Source: Methylobacter sp. (lineage in GTDB: Bacteria > Pseudomonadota > Gammaproteobacteria > Methylococcales > Methylomonadaceae). From it: a stretch of 22,928 bases of DNA. The DNA lies in NCBI RefSeq assembly GCF_023227905.1, contig NZ_JALOCF010000058.1, forward strand, positions 1 to 22,928. The letters run 5' to 3'. Positions within the stretch are counted from its first letter, which is position 1; every line of letters begins with the position of its first letter. The position numbers were made by a program, and so were the translations under genes. Of this stretch, positions 9,401-14,878 are shown in pieces. The notes beneath the pieces are model-generated. The model was not told where the DNA came from, made no database searches, and saw only the letters and a list, made by a program, of their open reading frames with translations.

Positions 9401-10319
9401 GCGTGAATTGCATATTTTTTGCTGGATCAAATCGCATGTCATTGCGGCTACGATGATGGATATCGTAGCTAACCAATACGCCGCAGCCTTCATTTTTGTA
9501 ATCGAGGGGCCTGTAGCCCGGCATCAGCCGTTCAATTGCCGCTCCATGCAATTCATGAAAGCGCAAAATCGGATCCGCCAGCACGCCTTGCTCGTTACGC
9601 TGCCGAATATAGTCCTCAATCACAACCCCTGCGGTGCTGTCGAAGTTTTTGCACAGCGTAATCGCCACCACGGCTTGCACGTCTTTTTGCAGACTGCGGT
9701 AGATCAGCATAAATTCCAGCAGCTGATCGCCCAGATTTTGCTGCTGCATGTCCGGCAGGATATTAACCGCCAGCAGTTGCACAACCCTTGTCGCCGAATT
9801 GTGCAGCGAGTCGACCTGCGCAACCGTTATGCCGTTTAACGCGTCTGTACTCTCGATACGCTGGGAATAAATGACGCCGACAACAGCATCATCAATAACC
9901 AGCACCAACTGACCTTGCGGGTAGCTGCGTATTCTTTGCTTTAAAACAGCGTCAGGGGTGCGTAGCTGTTCAGCCCAGCAACGTTCCTCCAGCAACAGCA
10001 ATGCAGGCAGATCATCGGTTTGTGCAGTTCGAATACAATATTCCCTGCGTTCAAGATGCTTTAATAAGTACTGATTGCAGGATGCGTTGTCGGAAAAATG
10101 TTCTGGCGGTTGCTGAGAAGGTACCAGCCCGGTGGCTGAGGCTGCCAGCAAACAGTCAATCGGTGCGATGGCTGAATGCCGTAATAACCGACTGACGTCA
10201 TGTTCAACAGTAGGCGCGGCTATGCCGGTCGAAGAAAGGTAATCGACAAACCGCGTCTGGCCGCGCCTTGCCATTTCAATTGAGCACTGTTTAAACAGCC
10301 CTGATAAGTTGTGCGTCAT
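1..10319 (-). CDS. Giant trans-AT polyketide synthase, pederin-type loading and first two modules (3' end beyond window)
   Basis: The frame is open from the ATG at 10317-10319 to position 1, giving 3439 codons plus two bases with no stop. Domain order by approximate residue: N-terminal stretch 1-88, GNAT 90-290, ACP1 (Ser343), KS1 411-835 (Cys580, His715, His756), KR 1010-1474 (Tyr1388), C-methyltransferase 1494-1854, ACP2 (Ser1925), KS2 2014-2457 (Cys2191, His2326, His2366), degenerate crotonase 2736-2967, ECH2-type crotonase 3023-3269, ACP3 (Ser3328), ACP4 (Ser3425). Post-KS linkers stand where an AT would be in a cis-AT PKS, so malonyl units must come from a trans AT. From memory, this order matches the start of PedI/OnnI-type synthases. 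Predicted chemistry: acetyl loading, one reduced and alpha-methylated extension, then an extension that is beta-branched. No other in-frame start lies between the upstream TAA and this ATG. No clear Shine-Dalgarno is present; a hairpin occupies its place. Confidence 0.93.
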   Translation of the reverse strand, partial: MTHNLSGLFKQCSIEMARRGQTRFVDYLSSTGIAAPTVEHDVSRLLRHSAIAPIDCLLAASATGLVPSQQPPEHFSDNASCNQYLLKHLERREYCIRTAQTDDLPALLLLEERCWAEQLRTPDAVLKQRIRSYPQGQLVLVIDDAVVGVIYSQRIESTDALNGITVAQVDSLHNSATRVVQLLAVNILPDMQQQNLGDQLLEFMLIYRSLQKDVQAVVAITLCKNFDSTAGVVIEDYIRQRNEQGVLADPILRFHELHGAAIERLMPGYRPLDYKNEGCGVLVSYDIHHRSRNDMRFDPAKNMQFTRSEIRSYLQNAVSDCLGEQRKSAFSFDRPLMEMGLDSADLLELNEKIAFKYQLPLTPAFFFQYNTTDKIAGYLCERVAPDQGFKKSDERQTTARAAIKPNDPVRAQDVAIVGMACRLPGGIDTPEDFWQCLQAGVSVVGELPAGRWQWPDEIDPVDKHKGIDRGGFLDNVAAFDAPFFRISPAEAESMDPQQRILLELAWQAIEHAGYAPDSLAGSNTGVFIGASGSDYARLLDQSRGPVDAHYGTGNSMAVLANRISYFYDFHGPSLLLDTACSSSLVAVHKAVQSIQAGESSQALVGGINLICHPANSIAYYKAGMLAKDGRCKTFDQQANGYVRSEGAVMLLLKPLASAVTDHDRIYAVIKGTACNHGGQAGGLTVPNPERQARLLQTAWQSAEINPSSLGYIEAHGTGTSLGDPIEIQGLKQAFAEYGMQPEKSCGLGSVKTNLGHLEAAAGITGLLKTVLCLQHRQLPASLYFHQLNEHIQLSDSGLYVVDRLQSWEQPADYEPRIAAVSSFGSGGANAHAVLAEYPSDVDTAADEADGPLVFVLSAKTRPQLQVYAQKYIGWLSDDSSRAVSLDDLVYTLQIGRQAMEERLALVIRDRQDLLGKLAEFCSNQESHSQVVNSKTAPAQFKELTEGEAGQAFIRSLAAQRDWDRIALLWLSGVEVDWSLLYESGQPRRIAAPTYPFAKHTYWLPDAGLPLASNVVAKSGVNLANDEVRPTVLAPLWRPVIDSKTTGLFPNHDDGVLIIGGSLQQQQAIRSVYAAAQSIAIDPAVTIESLSHRLRQLGNLDHIIWIAPKPDEESGLIEQQNSGLLHVFKLVKALLALSYGNRDLNWTVITCRTQAVFNEDVTDPAHAGVHGLAGALAKEYPRWSIRALDMENHLDWPVHELMSLPADRQGDVLAFRGGQWFKRFLSPVEKLPESTPAYRQRGVYVVIGGSGGIGEAWTRHVIQHYQAQVIWVGRRRPDAAIQAKLDALAELGPAPVYVVADASNPESLQAAYAIIKQRWPVVHGVIHSAVGLFDHSLVEMDEQRFRDILSAKIDISVNLAQVFEHEALDFMLYFSSVVALEKNGGLSGYAAGGAFEDAFALHLAKQRTCAVKVINWGHWDIGTGDAISAATKIRLQLSGIIPIQPDEAMSVLQGLLTAPINQLALLKTSRLDVLPMIDPDQNLSIYADTAPRCIDLIPPVSEELNKRVETLKPLSIFNNAELEAQLLPLFAGTLQSLGLFDESGESPHGFYSQWLEASRKTLAEQGFSRVASGNPEQHWQAWEKAKRDFANADLSAAVELAEACLRALPDILSGRSRATDILFPDSSMRRVEGIYRNNAVADYFNRILAESLVAAVEIRLQKDPDAQLHILEIGAGAGGSTATLLPLLEPYRQHIAEYAYTDVSKAFLFHAEEQFVKDYPYVRPKLFDVEKPLAGQDIAAQHYDLVIATNVLHATRNIRQTLSNAKAALRKNGLLLLNEISGKSLFAHLTFGLLEGWWLSEDQPLRIPDAPGLYPETWKRVLGQEGFGSVLFPAPDTHVLGQQVIVAESDGVVRQQKTLQKPPVNPAPLVQPSSADELSHPAVINSDEGLKEASNFQLKKLAAKTLRMNSQDIDALEPLETYGIDSILVVQITNSLREIFPDVRSTLLFECQTIDALSDYFINNNKNQLIQLTGLQAQSAASEPSRPQVQASAEKTAGCDDKAQLYRSDNKPDAEPDAIAVIGMSCHFPQADTIDDYWQILKSGQDCIREVPSDRWPMQDFFDADPDQAVEQGKSYSKWGGFLDNVTDFDPLFFNISPKEAIAIDPQERLFLQTAWETLEDAGYTRERLVNDFKQQVGVFAGITRTGFDLFGPELWRQGQTVYPHTSFSSAANRVSYFLNARGPSVPVDTMCSSSLTAIHQACQSLRSGECRLAIAGGVNIYLHPSGYVGLSASRMLSKDGVCRSFGKGGNGFVPGEGSGAVLLKPLSQAIADNDRIYATIRATHVNHGGKTNGYTVPNPQAQAELVRDTLQKAGVNARAVSYIEAHGTGTELGDPIEVSGLTQAFRHTTQDTGFCALGSAKANVGHLEAAAGIAGFIKVILQLRHGQLAPSLHAAELNPNIDFDKTPFVVQQTLADWQRPLLEHQGELKEFPRIAGISAFGAGGANAHVLVEEYRQPERLPPDAGQGCVVVLSAKNEERLKAYAGRLHDFIGRRIADGDELELADLAYTLQVGREQMDERLALVAHSLVQLQEKLRAYIGGQDEVEDLYQGQVKRHKELIAAFAGDESMQQTVDTWFRQRKYSRLLNLWTKGMDIDWAGLYQGQHVPRRISLPTYPFAATRYWLPLVEIERTPQKIVDVTSAPALRSNAVVLSTTKPSPEGEGVRTLKSTALAPRPDNTLSMPAAPLSAIGPVTVGRSEAPAQQPCADSAVPAKPNGISLLQPTSCPTTFQVQSAMKQISLKPLQSYGSASGTFNTIASTGDNPGITLYDYGDGIFAVKPDNADGQPIAIDSACAGLIECLQWVNALAEDKSGSGAPAKTLLLTGLGQLFAAEDDSAATRSISNAASSIAGCVVPVIAVLIGKNSYNAMLMAAASEVMICSTEGSYSFYSPVVSGQEYRLFTERFGGACAGKIVSVPGQLSGASLRQAGLTMPVVGQAEIDDYALETARSIAEISGTASAELKKHLSSRVRQLTENLAAPFTPVVASSMSEPIDTGRLDAGFVWSPGRATAGAETPEPVALDSEVVTLQKYRNGVVVMNLCDRASKNTFSPEFVSGVIAAFDHINNTPDYKAVVLTGYDNYFACGGTKQGLLAIQNGSARFTDEQSYSMPLACEIPVIAAMQGHAIGAGWAMGLFCDWAAYSEESVYQSPYMLYGFTPGAGSTLIFPERLGHDLSREVLLTAREFQGRELKRRGIAMPVMPRSEVFDYALALANHLALSTRDQLVRQKNLRSESIRQRLPDVFAKELAMHDKTFVGNQDVIDNINRHFNEAAAQDQPAQASNIGARACSQQSPQQVLESLRQSLAEELQMQREQVDDETAFIDMGLDSITAVTWIRKINKQFGLSIGATKVYSSPTLTQFTEFVLSQMDEPQPAPTINTAIDTGTVQENGDQLLAWLRETLARELLMSPETLDDDMKFIDMGLDSITAVTWIRAINKRY
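514..4280 (-). other. PKS module 2 core: KS2, degenerate crotonase region, ECH2-type decarboxylase
   Basis: KS2 (DTMCSSS, EAHGTGTE, NVGHLEAAAG) is intact. After the post-KS linker a crotonase-like segment (about residues 2736-2967) retains fold landmarks such as KTLLLTGLG and PVIAVLIGKNS but has lost both oxyanion-hole signatures. The next domain (3023-3269) is a well-preserved PksI/CurF-ECH2-type crotonase: KNTFS, VVLTGYDNYFACGGTK, IPVIAAMQGHAIGAGW, YGFTPGAGSTLIFP, and a C-terminal AMHDKTF whose His may correspond to the catalytic His of CurF ECH2. In this family ECH2 decarboxylates the 3-methylglutaconyl intermediate of beta-branching. This module should make the exomethylene or equivalent branch; the ECH1 dehydratase is not in the window. 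Confidence 0.82.
2303..2380. repeat. 78-bp palindromic element inserted in frame in the PKS linker
   Basis: Two 19-nt arms (2303-2321 and 2362-2380) are inverted copies with three mismatches in the middle; the shared ends read CTAATGCTGT and CTTAAG. The 40-nt centre contains a second perfect hairpin, CCCTCT-GG-AGAGGG (2338-2351). The unit is 78 nt, exactly 26 codons, and encodes a segment around KPSPEGEGV in the linker after KS2 (about residues 2647-2673). That peptide is a typical translation of dispersed bacterial REP-like palindromes. It resembles in principle the in-frame palindromic elements described in Rickettsia. Confidence 0.6.
4455..9089 (-). other. PKS module 1: KS-KR-CMT-ACP2
   Basis: KS1 has an intact DTACSSS active site and both catalytic histidines (EAHGTGTS; NLGHLEAAAG), so it should condense. 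The KR has the NADPH loop GGSGGIGEA and the catalytic Lys (SAKID), Ser (YFSSV) and Tyr (SGYAAGG). The Asn usual four residues after Tyr is Gly, a change I recall in some other trans-AT KRs. An Asp in VGLFDHS may be the B-type stereo marker, but the alignment is uncertain. The methyltransferase carries SAM motif I (LEIGAGAGGSTA) and the ATNVLHAT segment typical of PKS C-methyltransferases. ACP2 reads YGIDSILVVQ. Predicted output is a 3-hydroxy-2-methylbutyryl thioester from an acetyl starter. Confidence 0.85.
9180..10052 (-). other. PKS loading module: GNAT domain plus ACP1
   Basis: Residues about 90-290 resemble the GNAT domains of CurA-like and pederin-like loading modules. An early ERCWAEQLR segment resembles the Trp-containing motif I recall from that family. 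A later stretch, VNILPDMQQQNLGDQLL, fits the acyl-CoA/pantetheine-binding loop and helix of GNAT folds. In CurA the domain decarboxylates malonyl-CoA and passes acetyl to the adjacent ACP. ACP1 follows at about residues 297-380 with MGLDSADLLEL around Ser343, and lacks the beta-branching Trp. Only about 88 residues precede the GNAT core, which is shorter than the adaptor region I recall in CurA. The loading function is inferred from family and position. Confidence 0.8.
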
Positions 10320-10326
10320 GGTCTGT

Positions 10327-10342
10327 TCAGAGTTTTCTCTGA
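10327..10342. promoter_or_regulatory. Hairpin at the PKS ribosome-binding position
   Basis: A perfect 6-bp stem with a 4-nt loop (TCAGAG-AAAA-CTCTGA on the coding strand) ends 7 nt before the PKS start codon. No purine-rich Shine-Dalgarno is visible there. The rest of 10343-10562, up to the methyltransferase stop, is AT-rich and non-coding. I found no convincing -35/-10 pair in it, although a leader or promoter is plausible. Confidence 0.35.
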
Positions 10343-10562
10343 TCGATGGTGGTTATCATATAAACAGCATTCTTTTATTTTTATGCACAATCAACATTCG
10401 GAATCCGGCCGAAGCTAATTATTCTGGTTTGAATAAGACGTTACACGAAACAGCCAAAACACTCAAGATGCATAGGGTATAATTGGGGAAAATATCCATC
10501 TTAAAATGGCTCGGCGCAGACTTTTCCGCACAAGCTAAAGCGCTTGGTTGCAATGAGTTAAA

Positions 10563-11573
10563 TTATTTTTTCGCACTTACAAATAAACAGGTACCCATCA
10601 CAGCGTTAGCATTGTAATAAGTCCACAAAGTATCAGTCAGTTCGATAATATCAATATCGCCCGAATAGAATTTCTCGTGAATCCTGTTAATCGCACGCAA
10701 AAAATGAGCTGCCCACACATCTTTGCTCTTATCAATAATCTCTATAGCGCTAAACCCGGCAGCTGACAGTAGTTGGTAATACTCTTCGATAGTTTCAATA
10801 TGATTATCGGAGCTGGGATACATAGGAAGCTGCGAGAATCTTTCCCTAGAGGTCAAAAGAATATCCGACAAAACCAGATAACCACCTGTTTTTAATACTC
10901 GGAAGGACTCTTCAAAAAATTTCTGCCTTGTTTCGAAATGCATCGCAGCCTCAATGCACAAAATACTGTCAAAAAAATCGTTATCAAATGCCATATCGAC
11001 TGCATTCATAACTTGCGCATTACAGCCGGGCGCATTTTTTCGGGTTGATTCAATCTGTTTTTCCGATATATTGGTGGCCCAAATATTCTCAGCCGGGTAA
11101 TGATTCAGCAAACGACGGGTCGATGCCCCCATCCCGCATGCCACATCCAGAATTCGCCCTGATTTTTCAGGTATAAAAGCGAGCAAAGCATCCTGCAATC
11201 TTTCAGATGCCTGATCCTGAGAAAGAGTCGTCTCGTCCCAGTATCCTATATTCCTATATTGGGTATCTCCATGAAGAATCCCCATCATTCCTTCACAATC
11301 ATAAAATATTTTGTCATAGTGATCGTTAACTAATTCAGCAAGCTTTTCCTTATCGGCCTGGTAGTTAGCAGTGATGCCCTCATTTTCGATTAACCCTGTT
11401 TCCAAACCCGCATCATCCGACACAAGACCACTATTTCCAGAATCAAATTTGAAGCTTTTAACCAGCTTGGCTATATCATCGGGCACATAGCCGATCAAAT
11501 CGATCTGGGCGGAGATACTGTCGAATAATCGTTTTTTTAGCTGTTCTTTCAAGTCGATTTGATTTGCGGTCAT
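10563..11573 (-). CDS. SAM-dependent methyltransferase (probable tailoring O-methyltransferase)
   Basis: 336 residues, class I Rossmann methyltransferase of the Methyltransf_11/25 type. Motif I is RILDVACGMGAST. It is followed by an acidic/polar second strand (IWATNISEKQIE), an AVDMAFDNDFFDSILCIEA stretch matching motif II, and FRVLKTGGYLVLSD matching motif III. The N-terminal ~100 residues are variable and probably form a lid or substrate region. It lies 243 bp upstream of the PKS on the same strand and may be cotranscribed. Pederin-family clusters carry several O-methyltransferases, so O-methylation of the polyketide is the natural guess; the site cannot be told. It is visibly more AT-rich than the PKS, hinting at a different history. 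Confidence 0.85.
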   Translation of the reverse strand: MTANQIDLKEQLKKRLFDSISAQIDLIGYVPDDIAKLVKSFKFDSGNSGLVSDDAGLETGLIENEGITANYQADKEKLAELVNDHYDKIFYDCEGMMGILHGDTQYRNIGYWDETTLSQDQASERLQDALLAFIPEKSGRILDVACGMGASTRRLLNHYPAENIWATNISEKQIESTRKNAPGCNAQVMNAVDMAFDNDFFDSILCIEAAMHFETRQKFFEESFRVLKTGGYLVLSDILLTSRERFSQLPMYPSSDNHIETIEEYYQLLSAAGFSAIEIIDKSKDVWAAHFLRAINRIHEKFYSGDIDIIELTDTLWTYYNANAVMGTCLFVSAKK

Positions 11574-11766
11574 TATTAAAAGCCTGTTAAAAACAACAAC
11601 TAATTTATTTTAGTCAGTCGTGTTAATTTGATTTGATACCCGATATAACGCTAACATACTCACTACTAAATCGGATAAAGTCAAGCTGCGCCATAAAGCC
11701 GGTAGCAGTATATAAAAAGCGTTCATGCAAAGAACGATGGACACCACGATAAATCAGGGGATGGGT
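11574..11766. other. Divergent intergenic region between methyltransferase and dioxygenase
   Basis: AT-rich spacer that must carry the start signals of two divergent genes. Candidate -10-like stretches (TATAAC near 11645, TATATA near 11710) lack good -35 partners at normal spacing, so no promoter is called. Its right part (11725-11766) could be coding if the dioxygenase starts at one of the upstream ATGs. Confidence 0.3.
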
Positions 11767-12801
11767 ATGCAAAACTTTCTGAACACGCAATATTTTAATG
11801 ATTACTTTAACAACGGCTATATCGATACCGGCGTTTCCTTGCCTGCCGGGCTACTTGAGGAAATGAAGAATCATTACAAGAATGTCGCAGAAGCCCGTAA
11901 CGATTATCCCCAGTATTTCAGCAAAAACGAGCACCAGGCTTATCTTGAAGGGAAAGTAACCGGCTCTTTGTTCGCCCTGTTCCCCGGACTGGCCAACAAG
12001 ATGGTCACGAAGCTATACGACAAGTCTTATAACAAAGCCATTCATCTTGAGCAGGCATTTATTGAACAGATTTGTTCGCACCTATTGCAACAGAATTTCC
12101 AGCGCTTTTTTAAGACCCGGTTTATTGTTGCCTCCTACGATATTTATCTGGGCAATGACCATAATCATCGATCGTTTATAGACGTTCACTCCGATATACC
12201 AAACTTTCATCACTTTTATGAAACCGAGAACGATTTAACGATATACGTCCCGCTTATTGATGTTAACGAACAGAACGGCGGCCGCTTAGCCATTCTGCCG
12301 GAGTCCAAAGGTAAATTAAAAATTCCGGGGAATGTGTTATTAAAACTATTCGAGGAATCATTTTTAAGCAACCCCGACTATCTTGATGAAAACGGCTATA
12401 TCGACAGCGATAAAATTGACGACAAAGCAATGAAAGACTTTATCAACGGTGAGCCATACAAGGCATTAATGGGTAATTACAAAATCAGCACCGATTTTGC
12501 CAAAGATTATTATATGGACGAGTTTATTAAAAATGACTGGAAAGCAGGCCAAGTTGTTTTATTTAACAACAAAATTTTCCATGCGGCCGAGAGCTGGCGC
12601 AATCCCGACTACAACCGGGAAATCTATATGATCCGGTTGCTCCCGGTCTACGACAGCAAAATTCGATTGAAAAAAACCTTGCATGGCAGCCAGTTCAACA
12701 AGTATCTGATCGACACACAAGCGGGCACCATTGAGCTTCATCAACACGGCGTGGATTTAAGCAAAATTCCGCAGCAGGAAAAGCTAAAACTCAGGGTTTA
12801 A
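11767..12801 (+). CDS. Fe(II)/2-oxoglutarate-dependent dioxygenase (PhyH-like)
   Basis: Shows the facial triad of the family: HSD in FIDVHSDIP (His141, Asp143 from this start), a distal His in KIFHAAESW (His272) and an Arg 12 residues later (NREIYM) suited to bind 2-oxoglutarate. NGGRLAILPESKGK is the usual strand after the HxD motif. Upstream in-frame ATGs exist at 11725, 11737 and 11761, but AGGGG at 11756-11760 sits 6 nt before the ATG at 11767, so I take that start (345 residues). It is transcribed against its neighbours, divergent from the methyltransferase, and its 3' end overlaps the trans-ER gene tail to tail by 11 bp. Likely a tailoring hydroxylase of the polyketide; the position is unknown. 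Confidence 0.85.
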   Translation: MQNFLNTQYFNDYFNNGYIDTGVSLPAGLLEEMKNHYKNVAEARNDYPQYFSKNEHQAYLEGKVTGSLFALFPGLANKMVTKLYDKSYNKAIHLEQAFIEQICSHLLQQNFQRFFKTRFIVASYDIYLGNDHNHRSFIDVHSDIPNFHHFYETENDLTIYVPLIDVNEQNGGRLAILPESKGKLKIPGNVLLKLFEESFLSNPDYLDENGYIDSDKIDDKAMKDFINGEPYKALMGNYKISTDFAKDYYMDEFIKNDWKAGQVVLFNNKIFHAAESWRNPDYNREIYMIRLLPVYDSKIRLKKTLHGSQFNKYLIDTQAGTIELHQHGVDLSKIPQQEKLKLRV

Positions 12802-14167
12802 CGCTGTGGCATGGCGTTACAAAAAATATCTGTAACCGGCGATTCATGTAGTCGGCAGACGCCTGCATTAGATGTTCGCCAATGACATCGACGTGACGAT
12901 TCTGCCAATCCTGCAATGACGTACCCTGAACCCATTGGTTAAATGCGCCCAGGGCCGGGCCGGTATGCACCTGATAATCCACGCGCTGATCTTTGCTGCC
13001 TTCCAGTGCAAGACGCATGGTGTGGACAAAATACCAGCGAAAAATTAACGCCATCATTGCCTTTGGGCTGCGTTCCGCTTTATTAATTTCCGCGGGAAAC
13101 TCCTGCATGTAATACCCTTTAGTTTCCCGATAGACCTCGTCAAAACTGCGCTTGAAATACTTATCCTGTATTTCTTTACGAATTGAAGCGTCTATATGCT
13201 CCAGCGAACCGTAATTTCGCCAAAGATCATAGAGTTTATTGGCCCTTGCAGGAAAAAAAACGCTTTTCTTCATCACCTGAACCTTTGCGCCCAGCTCAAA
13301 CATATCACCGGCTGGGGCATAGGCGGTATCTTGAATATTGATCCCTTGCAGCATGTCCTTGACCGTATCGCTGGTCCCGGCCTCCACGGTGCATTGGTTA
13401 ATCGAGCCGGTAACAATAAAATCGGCACCCAGCATAAAAGCGCATGCTGCCGACTCGGGGGTGCCGATGCCCCCGGCGGCGCCTATCCTGACTGTTTTTT
13501 GATACTGATAGTGTTGTTGGAGACTGTCGCGCAAGCGAATAATGGTGGGCAGCAGAACCGATGCAACCCCCATATCGGTATGTCCGCCGGAATCGGATTC
13601 AACGCAGAGATCGGAAGCCACCGGCAACTGCCCAGACAAGGCTGCCTCCTGCTCCGAAATCTGGCCTTCTTCCAGCAACCGGCTGACGACCTGTTCCGGC
13701 GCCGGAGTCAAAAAAAGCTGCGCCACCTCGGGCCGTGAAACTTTGGCGATCACATTGTTCGGCACAATCAAGCTTCCCTGGGCATCAGCGCGGATCCCAT
13801 TTAAGCGAAACTTGACCAGTGCGGGGGTAATCTGCATATAGGCGGATGCCTCAAGATTATGGATACCGTAACGCAAAAACAGGTCCACCGTGTCCATTTC
13901 CTGTTTTGGCCGGGACAGATTGGCTAGCAGATTCATCCCGTATGCTTCGCCATGACACAATATCTCCTGGATATGCACAATTGCAGCTTCAATCATCTGC
14001 AACGGCATGCCGCCAGTGCCATAAAAGCCAAGATAACCGGCTTGGCCCATCCGAACCACCAGCTCTTTCGAAGCAATAGCCTTGGCCATTGCACCAGCCA
14101 CATACGCATAACGCAGTCCGTAATCCTGTTTAAATTGCTCGGAACCTAATTTTTCAGCAGTAATCAT
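12791..14167 (-). CDS. Trans-acting enoylreductase, PfaD family (FMN-dependent)
   Basis: 458 residues, the usual length of the PfaD-type ERs of trans-AT and PUFA synthases, which reduce enoyl thioesters on PKS ACPs using FMN and NAD(P)H. Seen in sequence: an N-terminal QAGYLGFYGTGGM segment, VIAKVSRPEVAQLF, DSGGHTDMG (flavin and active-site region), the phosphate-binding GAAGGIGTPESAACAFMLGA followed by DFIVTGS, and a helical C-terminal third. The neighbourhood supports a cluster role, although neither complete module in the window needs an ER, so it should serve a module outside. The start is the ATG at 14165-14167; an AGGA lies about 14 nt upstream, rather far. Confidence 0.92.
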   Translation of the reverse strand: MITAEKLGSEQFKQDYGLRYAYVAGAMAKAIASKELVVRMGQAGYLGFYGTGGMPLQMIEAAIVHIQEILCHGEAYGMNLLANLSRPKQEMDTVDLFLRYGIHNLEASAYMQITPALVKFRLNGIRADAQGSLIVPNNVIAKVSRPEVAQLFLTPAPEQVVSRLLEEGQISEQEAALSGQLPVASDLCVESDSGGHTDMGVASVLLPTIIRLRDSLQQHYQYQKTVRIGAAGGIGTPESAACAFMLGADFIVTGSINQCTVEAGTSDTVKDMLQGINIQDTAYAPAGDMFELGAKVQVMKKSVFFPARANKLYDLWRNYGSLEHIDASIRKEIQDKYFKRSFDEVYRETKGYYMQEFPAEINKAERSPKAMMALIFRWYFVHTMRLALEGSKDQRVDYQVHTGPALGAFNQWVQGTSLQDWQNRHVDVIGEHLMQASADYMNRRLQIFFVTPCHSVKP

Positions 14168-14313
14168 AGCGCTACATTAATCCTGTTTTTGATGGCAGGT
14201 CAATCGAGAAAAAAATTAAGAACGATAATTTGTAATACGCCAAAACAACCTTGATGCGGCGCAATCATTATGCTAGTCTCTGCAAAACAATAACAATCAA
14301 GAGGGATCATACT
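14168..14313. other. Divergent intergenic region between trans-ER and the membrane-gene block
   Basis: 146 bp that should hold the promoters of both the enoylreductase gene (minus) and the four-gene plus-strand block. A TTGATG near 14252 and a TATGCT near 14269 are only 12 nt apart, so they do not form a normal sigma-70 pair. No operator-like palindrome stands out. Confidence 0.25.
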
Positions 14314-14823
14314 GTGACATCGACACAACAAACCGAATCAATCGTACCCCAAGCTGAAGAGGCTCACATTACCCGCGAACAGGCCGCTAACCTTGTTATC
14401 AGCAAGTACACCGGCTGGGCCGCTGGATCAGGGGCAATTCCTTTCCCTTTCTGGGATGTAGCGGCAATCGCCGCGGTTGAAATAAAAATGGTCAATGAGC
14501 TGTTGGATATCTACGATAAACCTTTTTCCGAATCCAAAACCCGCTCAATTATAACCATCCTGATCGGCAGCCTTTCGCCTCAACTATTGGTCGGAGTAAC
14601 AGCAGCCACGCTGTTCAAAGTAGTACCGGGCGTAGGCCATGTACTGGCGGCCTTAAGCATGCCCATGCTTGCAGGCGCATCCGCCTACGCCGTTGGTCAA
14701 GTCATGTTGAATCACCTGCAAAATGGCGGCGACCTGTTTAATTTTGACCCCAAAGCTAAAATAGGCGATTTCAAAGCCGCTTTTGAAGAAGGCAAGAAAA
14801 AAACCGATCAGTCGGCTGCATAA
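14314..14823 (+). CDS. DUF697-like membrane-associated protein
   Basis: 170 residues from a GTG start at 14314, chosen because GAGG at 14301-14304 lies 9 nt before it. The ATG at 14251 would add 21 residues and lacks such a site. The core resembles DUF697 proteins: EQAANLVISKYTGWAAGSG, then an IPFPFWDVAAIAAVEIKMV segment, followed by two hydrophobic stretches (IITILIGSLSPQLLVGVTAA and GHVLAALSMPMLAGASAYAV) likely to be membrane hairpins. The C-terminus is charged (FEEGKKK). The molecular role of the family is unknown to me. It heads a plus-strand block with a small membrane protein, an ABC exporter and an SPFH protein, so a membrane function linked to export or tolerance is a reasonable inference. 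Confidence 0.75.
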   Translation: MTSTQQTESIVPQAEEAHITREQAANLVISKYTGWAAGSGAIPFPFWDVAAIAAVEIKMVNELLDIYDKPFSESKTRSIITILIGSLSPQLLVGVTAATLFKVVPGVGHVLAALSMPMLAGASAYAVGQVMLNHLQNGGDLFNFDPKAKIGDFKAAFEEGKKKTDQSAA

Positions 14824-14831
14824 TTTTTTAG

Positions 14832-14848
14832 TTGCACTCTAAGTGCAA
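14832..14848. other. Short hairpin between DUF697 gene and small membrane gene
   Basis: TTGCACT-CTA-AGTGCAA forms a perfect 7-bp stem with a 3-nt loop just after the stop codon, flanked by a T run on the left and an A run on the right that could extend pairing. No T tract follows on the plus strand, so it is not a standard terminator. It may act as an mRNA processing or stability element. Confidence 0.35.
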
Positions 14849-14878
14849 AAAACTTTCGTTTAATAACGAGACCCAAAC

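Noticed and set aside
144..9839. Many short plus-strand ORFs opposite the PKS
   Set aside because: They are antisense shadows of the continuous minus-strand PKS frame; none shows a recognisable domain or a good ribosome-binding site.
13196..13738. 180-codon plus-strand ORF inside the enoylreductase gene
   Set aside because: The minus-strand PfaD-family reading explains the region with clear motifs; the antisense ORF has no domain signature.
14245..14280. Sigma-70 promoter TTGATG / TATGCT
   Set aside because: Spacing of 12 nt is too short for a working -35/-10 pair.
14832..14848. Rho-independent terminator after the DUF697 gene
   Set aside because: The 7-bp stem is real but no T tract follows on either strand, so it is listed only as a hairpin.
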